A stretch of DNA of 64,000 nucleotides, from positions 83,860-147,859 of the forward strand of contig JAHFWL010000425.1 in NCBI GenBank assembly GCA_021292165.1, read 5' to 3'. Positions 54,656 to 64,000 of the stretch are shown piece after piece. The position numbers and the translations under genes are program-made. This DNA comes from Shinisaurus crocodilurus (Eukaryota; Chordata; Lepidosauria; Squamata; Shinisauridae). Numbering within the stretch: position 1 is the stretch's first letter; each line of letters opens with the position of its first letter. The notes beneath the pieces are model-generated. The model was not told the DNA's origin. It did no database searches and worked only from the letters and a program-made list of their open reading frames with translations.

Positions 54656-55256
54656 GTTATGTATGGTATCCTAGTTGCACATGGTACCTCTAGTGTCCTT
54701 TGGGGCTGCCTCACAGTTATGGGGCTGGCTGGGGGCACCATATTTTGGTGGCTCCAGCCCTTCCTGGAGGATAGGTCCCAGGTGGTGGTCTTGGGGGACA
54801 GCTGCTCTTCCTATGGCCATTCACCTATGTGGTGCCACAGGTTCCATCTTGCTCCCCACAGTTTTCAACATCTACATGAATCTGCTGAGGAAAGTCATCA
54901 GTATTGTCAGTATGCTGATGATACTCAGCTCTATCTCTCAATTTCATCAGATCCTAAGCAGGCAGAGGAAACCCTTAACTTTTCAGTTGTGGCACTGACA
55001 TTTTTGAATATCTTCCCCAGTGGGGGCCATGTGGCCCTATCAGTACATGCCTTCCAATAGCTGGCAAAGACCGCACTTTTTTCACCGAGGCTTGTTGTGA
55101 GAATGAGCCTATTGGCGATTCTGCACTGCTGATGAGAAGGAGAAGAATCTACCAGTCTGATCGTTGACTACCGTATTTTATTGTTGTGTTTTGATTATGT
55201 TGTTTTGATATGGTTTGTTTTATTATGTTTGTTCTGATTTTTTTTAAAAAAATGTA
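54656..55256 (+). mobile_element. L2 LINE remnant A: RT palm joined directly to the 3' UTR
   Basis: The RT palm is recognisable: FLEDRSQVVVLGD, then GSILLPTVFNIYMN in one frame and QYADDTQLYLS in another (catalytic YADD at 54911-54922), so at least one frameshift is present. At about 54977 the sequence jumps from the post-YADD region straight to an L2 3' segment (CTTTTCAGTTGTGGCACTGA) that is almost identical to 55889-56160. The RT thumb coding between these points is absent. Confidence 0.85.
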
Positions 55257-55499
55257 TTGTCTCGTGGCAGTGAGGATCTGGATGTGGATGCAGAGGAAGA
55301 AATAGTAATTTAATACAGATAAGATGGAATTACTGTCAACTGGGGGGTCTAGACAATTGAGAGATACATGAATAGTCTGCCTTGGATTGAGTGGCACTCC
55401 CCTTAGAAAGACAGGATTGTATCAGATGAATGCCAAGGTGAGGGTGGTGAGGTGACGAAGGGTCTTTTTTTTTTTTTTTTTACTAACTTAGGCCATGTC
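55257..55499. other. Spacer with poly-T
   Basis: Eighteen T at 55465-55482; nothing else recognised. Confidence 0.4.
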
Positions 55500-56165
55500 A
55501 GCTGAACCCTTTACTGGAGAAGATGGACCTGCCATAGCCATTTATGTTTAGTAACCTCCAGACTGAAACAGTAATGTGCTTTACATGAGGCTGCCCCTGA
55601 AAAAGTATCTGGAAGCTCCAACTGGCTCAAAATGATGCAGCCAGATGGTTGCCCAGGGATGGCTGGCTGGAGCATATGACTGTGGTCCTATTAAATCTTC
55701 ACTGGTTGCCTATTCCCTTCCAGACTCAGTTTCTAGATGCCAGTTCTTCTTACCATTAAAGCCCTAAACTGTTTAGAGTCCAGATACTACAAGCACTATC
55801 CTCTCCCATGCATTCCATCCAGGGCAGTGGTCAACAATGGGTTCACCAGCCAACTGAAGTGTGGCAGTTGAGGACAAGAAGCAGGATCTTTTCAGTTGTG
55901 GCACTGACATTTTTGAATATCTTCCCCAGTGGGGGCCATGTGGCCCTATCAGTACATGCCTTCCAATAGCTGGCAAAGACCGCACTTTTTTCACCGAGGC
56001 TTGTTGTGAGAATGAGCCTATTGGCGATTCTGCGCTGCTGATGAGAAGGAGAATCTACCAGTCTGATGGTTGACTGTTTTATTGTATTTTATTGTTGTGT
56101 TTTGATTATGTTGTTTTGATATGGTTTGTTTTATTATGTTTGTTCTGATATTTTTTTTTTAAATG
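55500..56165 (+). mobile_element. L2 LINE remnant B: RT C-terminus and 3' segment
   Basis: TGAGGCTGCCCCTGAAAAAG ... CTCAAAATGATGCAGCC ... CTTCACTGGTTGCCTATTCC correspond to the L2 region LPLKKLQ...QNAAA...LHWLPV in decayed form. From 55889 it is the second copy of the 3' segment shared with remnant A. Confidence 0.8.
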
Positions 56166-56559
56166 TATTTTCAGTTATTGGCCATGGTGAGGGTGGTTTT
56201 TTTTCCTAAAAAAACCAAAGCAAAACAAAAAACCATCGTGCCAAATGGGGTAGTGAATCACAGATTAGCTTCCCATCCCAGTTCTCGAGAAATTTGGGAC
56301 CTCCTTGAAAAGTGTATAGATAGTGGATTTATATTTTATAGACTTAAAGATCAGTCTTTTTAGATGACTGAGTCAGACATTCTGAGGCATCATCCATAGT
56401 TCTTATATACTCAGCCCTGCACTAATGTCTGTAATTGTTGGCAGAGCATGCATACCTCTAGATTTCTCCTCTCCTGGGGAGCCCTTAATACATTACTAAA
56501 ATGTTAACAGGAATTATTTTTGGTGACTTCATCCTGTGCCACTGTGGCAAAGTTTTAAG

Positions 56560-56990
56560 GCCCAACATCCTATGTGTTTTCAGTGGAGGCACCCCCGTTA
56601 AGGAATGAATGCCCTCCCAAGAGAAGCTCACTTGTTGGCACCTGCAGTGTGATCTTCTTGGTGCCAGGTTAAGACCTGTTTATTTTCCTAGGCTTTTAAG
56701 AGGTTTTTTTATTTTTTTATTTTAGCCCTTTAGTTTTTTCAATTTTAGTGCATTTTAGATCTTAGGCACTAATCACTTTCCCTTATGCTGGTTTTAGTCT
56801 GGTTTTCAGATTAATTTTGTGCTGATTTTGCGCTGTTTTTATGCTGGTTTCTGATGTTGGTTGCACTGAGGTTGTTTGTTTAAGTTATGTTCTAATATTA
56901 TTTGACTATGTAGTCATAATTTTTGTAAACCGCCCAGGGAACTTTGTTAATGGGTGGCATAAAAATCTCATGAATGAATGAATAAAACGT
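56560..56990 (+). mobile_element. L2 LINE 3' UTR end
   Basis: GGTGCCAGGTTAAGACCTGT ... CTAGGCTTTTAAGAGG, T-rich UTR, then TTTGTAAACCGCCCAGGGAA, GGGTGGCATAAAAATC and ATGAATGAATGAATAAA, the L2 tail. Confidence 0.8.
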
Positions 56991-58368
56991 GTGGGGCCAA
57001 TTGCATGGGTGCTTTCCAGTTGTTGCCTTTCTTTCTGACTGGCTGGCCAACAGCTGGGGAGGGAATCCCTGTGCAGTTAGCCCCACGGACATGGTGCTTA
57101 AAACACTTCCACAGGGGGTGGGTGGGAAGCAGCTTTCACATCACTAATAATGTAAGAACAGAATCTCTGTCTGTTCTGTGCATCGCTTCATCTTTTCTAG
57201 GAATAGCAAAGGTGCTGAAAAGGAACTATATATTTTAAACACACACACGCACGCACACGCACAGGTGGAAGAGTGATATTTTCTTTGCTTTGATGGGAAC
57301 TATGAATTGCTTGGGAACTAAGGTGACTTCTACAGATTCTCAGAGAGCTCTCCTGGAAAAGTGCTTTCCGGGCGATCTGTTGGAGCTTAGATTAGCAGAG
57401 AACTGTAGGTGCCATCCCAGTGCTGGCTCCAGGTTTGGGGACCCTTGGGCAAGTTGCCTTCAGTGGGGCCCCTCCCTGTGTGGGTTTACCTCTTCCTTAT
57501 TTCTGTCTCCACTGCCCCATTCCCTTGCATGGTTTCCTGGGTCTGAACTGTACAACTACCCAGAAGCAAAGCTCAAGACATGTGAAGGATGTGGCTCTCC
57601 CCCGCTTCACTCCTCTCATTACTTGCATGCTCAGAGAGGGCAAGAGAACAGGCTGCAGCAGCAGGAGAAAGAGTAGCAAGGCTGGCCAAGAGGCTTCTGA
57701 AGTGGACAGTGGGGCCCCTGCAGGGGTGTGGCCCTTGGCAGGTGCCCAACAATGCCTACCTATGGCGCCAGCACATTGGGTTTCAATGGTGCACATAGGC
57801 TTTGAAGCTTTTGATTCACAGGCTTCTTAAACTAATATATGTCCTTTAGCAATTTTACTTCAAGCTCTTTTTTTATTTCATGCATTAAAAAGAAAACAGT
57901 TTTCATTTTATGGCTGCTTTTCCATCAGTGCAAGACTGAGCTATAAACATCACAGACACACACACACATGCACACACACGCAACACTGCGGTGGTAAGAA
58001 GGAGTTCACCAATCTCTAGCTGACTGTGATACAATTTGCTTGAGTAATAATATATATAAAAAAGAACAATCGTGGGAAACATAATTTTTAAAATGAAGAC
58101 TACTAAATCAATAGGCGCTACATGACTAATCATTTTCTATTTACTCAGTGCAGGAAGGTAGAGCTGTGATCAGAAATCCGAAGCACAGATCGGAGACTGC
58201 TCTGCTGCGGCAGTCGTGATGACTGTAACCAGAGAGGAGGTGGGGTTCCCACTTCCCACCCAGTGCTGCAAAATGAGCCCAGGGCTGGCAAAGGGCACAG
58301 GAGTGGCAAAGAGGTGGCAACACCCGACCTTTTTCAAGGAGTTAATGAGACCATTTGATGCCTTCAGG
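56991..58368. other. Non-coding stretch with CA microsatellites
   Basis: CACACACGCACGCACACGCA at 57241-57260 and CA runs at 57956-57978. Short frames at 57290-57830 show no domain content. No exon supported. Confidence 0.4.
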
Positions 58369-58898
58369 CAGGGGTGGGGAACCTCAGGCCCAGGGGCCAA
58401 ATCTGGCCCTCCTGGACTCCCAGTTTGGCTTTCCAGGGTTCTCCAGATGACGCTGCCCCTGGCTCCGACCTCTTTCCCCCTACTACCGATCATTGGGTGG
58501 AATCCCAACTTTTTTGCAGTTTTTCCCCCATTCGAAAAGGCTGAAATGCCCCTCCTAAGGCTTAGTGACTGGCAGTAAGAGCTTTTTTTAAAAAAATTAT
58601 TTATTATATTTATACCCCACCTTTTTTCCTGAAAGGAACCCAAGGCGGCTTACATAATCCTCTTCCTCCTCTCCATTTTACCCTCACAACAACCCTGTGA
58701 GGTATGTTAGGCTGAGAGTCAGTGACTGGCACAAAGTCACCCAGTGAGTTTCATGGCCGAGCAGGGATTTGCCCCACCCCTTCTGCCTTTGACCCCACCC
58801 CCTTTGCCTTCAACTGCACCCATCACTGAAATGAGGCCCCCGAGAGCTTCTCTGACATTGAATTTGGCCCTTGGGCTGACAGAGATCCCCCACCCCTG
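58369..58898. mobile_element. hAT MITE (CAGGGGTGGGGAACCTC family), split by a SINE
   Basis: Left end CAGGGGTGGGGAACCTCAGG ... AAATCTGGCCCTCC, right end GAATTTGGCCCTTGG ... GATCCCCCACCCCTG. Flanks CCTTCAGG and CTTTAAGA agree at 5 of 8 positions. The SINE at 58584-58772 sits inside. Confidence 0.82.
58584..58772 (-). mobile_element. tRNA-derived SINE, head-truncated
   Basis: Minus-strand tail GGGTATAAATATAATAAATA, body CTTGGGTTCCTTTCAGG and CCTCACAGGGTTG as in 19797-20045; stops at CATGGCCGAGCAGGGATTT before the B box, so no promoter remains. Confidence 0.85.
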
Positions 58899-58954
58899 CT
58901 TTAAGAGGAAGGGATAAGTTCATTAAAAAGAGTTGTACTTCATACAGACCCAAG

Positions 58955-59420
58955 ATGGTGTGTGTGTGTGTGTGTGTGTGTGTAATTTATATACTGCATA
59001 TCCCAAGACAATTTATGTTAAGAACTCCAAGTAAATATATAAAACCCAATCAACATAAGAATAAAATTAAACAAATACGTTTAAAACAGCAAACTGAGAC
59101 CTAAAATTCCTTAAAGGCCTGGGAGAATCAGAAGTGTTTTGCCTGGTGCCTAAAGGATACCCAAATAGGCACTGAGTGGGCCTTTCTAAGGAGGGAGTCC
59201 CATAAGTGGGGCACCACAGCTGAAAATGTCTCTCCCTGGTCACCACCCATCTTATCTCTGATGGTGGGGATACCTGAAGAAGGGAATCAGCAGATGACTT
59301 TAACATCTGGGCAGGTTAAGATGGAGATAGGCAGTCCTTTAGATATCTGTGAGACTGAAACTGTTTAGGGCCTTGTATACAATGCTCACCTTTGTACTAA
59401 GTGAGCATTTCATGTTTTAT
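58955..59420. repeat. Abundant reptile interspersed repeat, class uncertain
   Basis: After a (GT)n run (58959-58982): CAATTTATGTTAAGAACTCC ... TGCCTGGTGCCTAAAGGATA ... AAGGAGGGAGTCCCATAAG ... CTTTAGATATCTG ... TTTAGGGCCTTGTATACAATGC. I recognise the order of these phrases from reptile genomes but not the element class. Confidence 0.55.
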
Positions 59421-59685
59421 TATTTATCTAGGGGTGTAGCCAAGTCTACCCCATATGCTCAAGATGGCCAATATTATTATACAACTTGAAATGGCATTAT
59501 TACCTGGCTGTCCTGAAGGCTCACAATCTGCATGAGCATGCTGTCAGCCCTGTTGTATCAAACAGCTGCTTATGCACTCAGATCTATACATAGATGCAGC
59601 AGCAGATGAAATAATATTGGGCACCTCCTGCTAGCTCACCTGTGGAGAGTTGGGCAGTGACAGTAGGGCACTGGAATGGGCTCAC

Positions 59686-59752
59686 TATTTTATTTATTTA
59701 TATTTATATTTATTTATCACCCATCTGGCCGGCAACCGGCCACCCTGGGCGA
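59686..59752 (-). mobile_element. L2-like LINE 3' end, second copy
   Basis: ATTTATTTATATTTATATTT then CACCCATCTGGCCGGC and GGCCACCCTGGGCGATG, same end as 4185-4365. Confidence 0.65.
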
Positions 59753-60604
59753 TGCCGACCACCCTGGACATTGGTATACGGAGACACCTTGCTGCCTTTC
59801 TGCAGGAGTGGAGAAAGATCCTTCCCCTGTACTGTACCAATAGCAGCAATTTCCCTGCAGTCCCATCCATGCCACTGTATCAACATGGGGGAAAACTCCT
59901 TGGGACCACAGAAGAGCTGCGTAAGGGGCTTTTGCCATGAAGAAGGGATGAGGTCACTGGGGTGATATTTGTGCCTAAGCCTTAGGGCCGAAGAAATGAC
60001 CCCATAACCCTAGCAACAGCACAAGTAATATAGTAAGGGAATCAAGGCCTTTCCATGTGCGCACACATGCAGGCAAAGTGCTCTACTACCACTGAACTTT
60101 GACCTGTCCCCAGTGATGCAAAATGTGGTGTCCTTGGAGCAAGCTTCAGTGCACGGACAACTCAATATCACTGTATATTATACACCACTATATATTAAGG
60201 GCAGTACAGGGCAAAGGCTTCAGCTTGTGTGAGTATTAATATACAATGCTTTATAATATAGGGAACAGCCCCTCATTCTCCACAGAGCCATCAGGAGCAG
60301 AGAACAGTGAACCAACAAGCACTCTCTGTCCCACAGCTTACCTAGCAACCAGAGTTGTGCGAAAGAATTTCCTAGGAAATATCATTTAAAAGCCATTTTT
60401 ATGTGAAAGCTGTAATAAAAATGAAATTGCCCTTCCTAAGGAAGCTGAGAGTTTATGTAGAGCTGGAAGGTGAGGAGCGGCAGTTTAAACCAGACAATAA
60501 ATACGTTAATAATACTTCTCATACAGAGGTCCCCGTATGGGGAGGGGGCTAGAAAAGGTGCCCTAAACATAGTCTACCTCTTTCTCCCCTGACTGGATTT
60601 ACCG
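59753..60604. other. Non-coding stretch, nothing recognised
   Basis: No exon or repeat family supported. Confidence 0.4.
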
Positions 60605-60644
60605 CGTCCAGTGGGGTCACCATTTTAGCGGTCGAAAAAGACAT

Positions 60645-61474
60645 TTGAATTTTGGAACATGGAATATACGGACATTGCTGGATAACATAGATAGTGAACG
60701 CCCTGAGCGTAGGACTGCTATTATTGCAAGGGAGCTGAGACGGTTTAAAATTGACATAGCAGCACTTCAAGAAACTCGAAGGGCAGGAGAGGGACAGCTG
60801 AAAGAAGAAAAAGGAGGTTATACCTTCTTCTGGAAAGGACTACCTGAGCTAGGACCGACGAATACATGGAGTAGGCTTTGCCATAAAAAATGAACTAGTG
60901 AACTCTTTGTCAGAAGTTCCTACTGGCATTAACGAACGCCTGATAACTCTTCGATTAAAGCTCGCCAATAACCAACAGGTAACTATTTTGAGCGCTTATG
61001 CACCAACATTAGATGCTGATGATGACATCAAGGAAAGTTTTTTACAGCCAGTTGGACACTCTCCTGTCAGAGATACCTAAGGAGGATAAAATTATCCTCC
61101 TGGGCGATTTTAACGCAAGAGTCGGGCGTGACTTTGATTTATGGCCAGAAACTATGGAAAAGACGGAGTTGGTAATAGCAACCCGAACGGACTCTTACTT
61201 TTGTCTATATGTGCAGAGCATAATCTCACTATCACAAACACGCTCTTTCGACAAAAGAATAAGTTTTAAAACATCATGGCAGCACCCACGGTCAAAGCAC
61301 TGGCATCTTCTGGATTATGTAATTGTCCGTGTTAGAGATCGCCGCGATGTACTTCTTACTAGGGCCATGGTGAGTGCCGACGACTGCTGGACAGACCACC
61401 GACTAATCCGGTCCACAATGGTTATCAACATTGCTCCCCAACGTAGGCTTCAAGGAAGAAACCAAGGCGTAAAA
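60645..61474 (+). pseudogene. LINE endonuclease domain (frameshifted)
   Basis: Would nick target DNA to prime retrotransposition. The first frame begins near 60645 with NFGTWNIRTLLD and reads IDIAALQETRRAGEGQL (catalytic Glu) and GGYTFFWKG to about 60870. It shifts frame near 60870 and continues to about 61080 (NERLITLRLKL, ILSAYAPTLDADDD), shifts again near 61045, and then shows LLGDFNARVGRDFDLWP, SKHWHLLDYVIVR and DDCWTDHRLIRS, the terminal catalytic Asp-His pair. All main motifs of the exonuclease/endonuclease/phosphatase fold are present in order, so the domain is complete but split over three frames. The first codon in the ORF is an ATG-lacking context (TTG near 60645) and a true start could lie further upstream. 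Confidence 0.87.
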
Positions 61475-63640
61475 TGAACATCCAAGTCCTTCAAGATCCT
61501 ATTAAGCAAACTCGTCTTCAATCACTTCTTAAGGAACATCTACCTACGGAACCTCCTGACAACATTGAGGACCATTGGTCTAAGCTGAAAACCTCCATTA
61601 CTGCAGCTTGTGAACAAACTATTGGATATGAAACTAAGAAACATCAGGATTGGTTGATGAAAATGACAATGAGATTAAATATATAATTGACCAAAAAAGG
61701 AAAGCCTTCCAAATATGGCAAAATGATATTAACTGCGCTGCCAAGAAAAAACCTACGCTAGCGCCAAAGGCTGAGGTCCAAAGAAGAACAAGAGAACTTA
61801 AGAACGCTTGGTGGAAAAAGAAAGCTGAAGAAATTCAACAACTTGCAGAATCTCATGATGCACGGGGCTTTTTTAAGGCCACAAGGGCCATTTATGGACC
61901 AAAAACCTATGGTACAAACCCTTTACAATCAAAAGATGGCACCAAACTCGTAAAAGACAAAGAGTCTATTGCACTGCGTTGGAAAGAGCATTATTATGAC
62001 CTTTTAAATCGTAAGTCTAAGGTGGATAATGAGATTTTTTCGCAAATCCCGCAAAAACAAATTAAAGAGGAACTTGCAATACTCCCCACTTTGGATGAAG
62101 TAAAAAAAGCCATTAATCAAATGAAGAACAACAAAGCTAGTGGACCAGATGGGATTCCTGCTGAAATCTTTAAAGAAGGGGGGCCCCGAACTTGTACAAC
62201 ATCTTCATAAACTCATCGAAAAAATCTGGATAAGAGAAGAGATCCCAGAAGACTTCAGGGATGCCATAATTATCACCCTCTTTAAGAAGGGTGATAGAAC
62301 AGACTGTGGAAACTATCGGGGCATTTCTCTCTTAGCAACGCAGGTAAAATATTTGCTAGGATTCTCGCAACACCGTCTTCTATCTATTTCAGAAGAGATC
62401 CTCCCTGAAACTCAATATGGTTTCCGCCCCTCTAGAGGGGACAGTAGACATGATTTTTACTGCACGTCAGCTCCAAGAAAACTGCCAGGGAGCAAAATCA
62501 ACCCCTTATATGGCATTATCGATTTGGCTACGGCCTTTGATACTGTAGACCGTACAGCTCTCTGGACTATCCTTATGAAAATTGGATGCCCCAATAAATT
62601 TGTGAATATCTTGCGACTTCTCCATGACAACATGACGGCAACGGTTCTTGGACAACAACGGCTCTCATGGTGCTCCATTTAAAGTAGGATCAGGTGTTTA
62701 AACAGGGATGTGTTATCGCCCCAACATTATTTGCCATTTCATCGCCATGGTTTTACATCTGTCAAGGGGAAACTTCCCACCGGTGTGGGAATTATATATC
62801 GAACAGATGGAAAGCTTTTAATCTCAGCAGGCTGAAAGCAAAAAGTAAGGTAATTACAACCTCCGTGTGGAACTTCAGTATGCTGATGATAATGTGGTCT
62901 CCGCACATTCAGAGGATGATCTCCAAACTATCCTAAATGCTTTTGCAGAAGCATACGAAAAACTTGGTCTCTCACTTAACATCAAAAAAACCAAAGTGCT
63001 TCATCAGCAAGTGCAAGCCAATCCTTTGGTGATGCCATCTATCCAGCTTGGCGGGACAATACTGGAAAATGTCGATCATTTTCTCTATCTTGGCAGCTAT
63101 CTTTCTGTTACAGCTAACATCGACAGTGAAATCCAGCATCGTCTGAGCTCCGCAAGTGCCTCATTTTCTCGAATGAAACATAGAGTGTTCGAGGATCGGG
63201 ATATTGTAAGAAGACCAAAACACTGGTTTATGAAGCCATTGTATTACCAACTTTATTGTATGCCTGCGAAACATGGACTATCTATAAACGTCACTTCCAC
63301 CTCCTTGAAAGGTTTCATCAACGTTGCCTCCGGAAATCCTGCAATTACTTGGGAAGATAGAGGCGAACAAATGTCAGTGTACTGGAAGAAGCAAAGACTA
63401 CTAGCATTGAAAAAATGATCCGTCAACGCCAACTTCAGTGGACCGGTCATGTTGTTCGAATGATGACTGCGTCTCCCAAAGCAGTTACTTTACTCACACC
63501 TCAAGGATGGGAAAGCGGAATATCGGTGGTCAATATAAGAGGTTTAAAGATGTTCATAAGGCTAATCTAAAAAAATGCAATATAAACATCGAAAACTGGG
63601 AGACGGAAGCTCTGGACCCATGAAACGATCTAAAAGGAGG
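61474..63640 (+). pseudogene. LINE reverse transcriptase domain (multiple frameshifts)
   Basis: Would copy the element RNA at the nicked target. Pieces in order: linker (QTIGYETKKHQDW, frame change near 61655), RFFKATRAIYGPK-like segment, KNNKASGPDGIPAEIFK (RT block 1; frame change near 62175), NYRGISLL (62310-62335), QYGFRPSRG (about 62415), IDLATAFDTVDR with the first catalytic Asp (62518-62553), KQGCVIAPTLF (62698-62732), QYADDNVV with the catalytic Asp pair (62876-62899), HFLYLGSYLS and FEDRDI. Frame changes also occur near 62690, 62740-62860 and 63210-63420. No intact enzyme can be made from this copy. Confidence 0.87.
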
Positions 63641-63905
63641 CTGGCCTTTACAAAGGTTCATGGACTTTGAAGAAGCCCGAGTGCAAGGTGAAAGGGAGAA
63701 AGTGCTAAGCGAAAGCACGTCAAATGAATCCTTTACAGGACCATCTTCTATCTGGTAACCTGTGTCCTCACTGTGGGAAGCTGTGGGATCTAGAATTGGC
63801 CTCCACAGTCACTTACGGACCCATCGCTAGAGTCTACACAATCTTCTTTAGAATTTCCTCCTTTTATCCCGGAAGACAATCTTACTCGGTCACGAAGTGA
63901 TCGCC
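63640..63905 (+). pseudogene. LINE C-terminal finger remnant and 3' UTR
   Basis: Colinear with 39140-39430. CCTCACTGTGGGAAGCTGTG (63766-63785) encodes the first half of a C-x2-C finger; one base present in the 39-kb copy is missing just after it, so the histidine half is out of frame here. The finger is intact at 39285-39350. Confidence 0.8.
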
Positions 63906-63920
63906 CTGATGATGATGGAC

Positions 63921-64000
63921 AGAGGTCTAAATGCTTTTCCCAAAGAGAGGGTGTTTTTTTTTAAAAAAAAATATCTCTAGGATATAATCAGAGTTCTCCA
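63921..64000. other. Right flank of the LINE
   Basis: Short non-coding sequence with T8 and A9 runs; nothing recognised. Confidence 0.5.

Larger units (their letters stand above)
60605..63920 (+). mobile_element. Near full-length APE-type LINE, RTE-like in size, decayed
   Basis: About 3.3 kb with one coding unit (endonuclease, RT, C-terminal finger), a short 3' UTR and a TGATGATGAT-type tail at 63909-63919. The compact single-ORF layout and trinucleotide tail resemble the RTE group, but I cannot place the clade with certainty; relatives often appear in databases as craniofacial development protein 2-like. At least seven frame changes. The 5' boundary is an estimate based on where the coding similarity begins. 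Confidence 0.8.

Overview
The window is vertebrate nuclear DNA, most likely from a squamate reptile (lizard or snake). The evidence is the repeat mix: an L1 LINE of the reptile type, a CR1 LINE ending in the ATTCTATG octamer, L2 LINE remnants, tRNA-derived SINEs with intact A and B boxes, a 5S rRNA-headed SINE with a CR1 tail, many hAT and Tc1/mariner MITEs, and CpG depletion outside the youngest MITEs. Species cannot be fixed from this alone. No host protein-coding exon, tRNA, rRNA gene, CRISPR array or prokaryotic feature could be supported on either strand. The long reading frames all belong to retrotransposons; the remaining frames are short and look like chance. The window is probably intergenic or lies in one very large intron.

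Layout. 1-3466: a 5'-truncated L1 on the minus strand (endonuclease plus reverse transcriptase), broken by one frameshift and one nonsense codon and running off the left edge. 3.5-10.3 kb: mostly unique DNA with small MITEs, an L2 tail and a Z-DNA-prone tract. 10.35-11.47 kb: a young CR1 with an open 345-codon RT frame. 11.5-16.4 kb: unique DNA with MITEs. 16.4-24.0 kb: dense transposon cluster (L2 tail, Helitron-like element, two CpG-rich hAT MITEs with exact 8-bp target duplications, a repeat pair in inverted orientation, a 5S-derived SINE, mariner MITEs). 24-32.2 kb: old and young SINEs, a mariner MITE, a third CpG-rich hAT MITE and a hAT MITE built of ACTCG motifs. 33-38 kb: L2 RT fragment, L1 tail, MITEs. 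39.1-40.7 kb: LINE tail with a zinc-finger end, a 660-bp foldback element and a fused mariner dimer, all head to tail. 42.5-47.1 kb: 5S SINE nested in a MITE, mariner copies, a near-perfect hAT palindrome, and a hAT nested in a hAT. 48.7-52.4 kb: Z-DNA tract, L1 tail with a 19-bp target duplication, a third 5S SINE. 54.5-57 kb: L2 remnants with an almost identical repeated 3' segment. 58.4-59.8 kb: hAT MITE with nested SINE and an abundant reptile repeat. 60.6-63.9 kb: a near full-length, frameshifted LINE with endonuclease, YADD reverse transcriptase and a remnant C-terminal zinc finger.

How the parts relate. The elements form autonomous/parasite pairs. CR1 shares its 3' end with the 5S-headed SINE and probably mobilised it. 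L1 explains the polyA-type tails with target duplications at 37 and 49 kb. The MITEs have no transposase in the window and must have used one from elsewhere. Nesting gives a relative order: the 5S SINE is younger than the 42.5-kb MITE, the hAT at 27.9 kb is younger than the SINE fragment it splits, and the SINEs at 19.8 and 58.6 kb are younger than the palindromic elements they interrupt. The strongest candidates for something under-described are the 5S/CR1 SINE family, the two-subfamily CpG-rich hAT MITE, the 39.5-kb foldback, the mariner family with exchanged cores, and the repeat at 19.65/22.0 kb.
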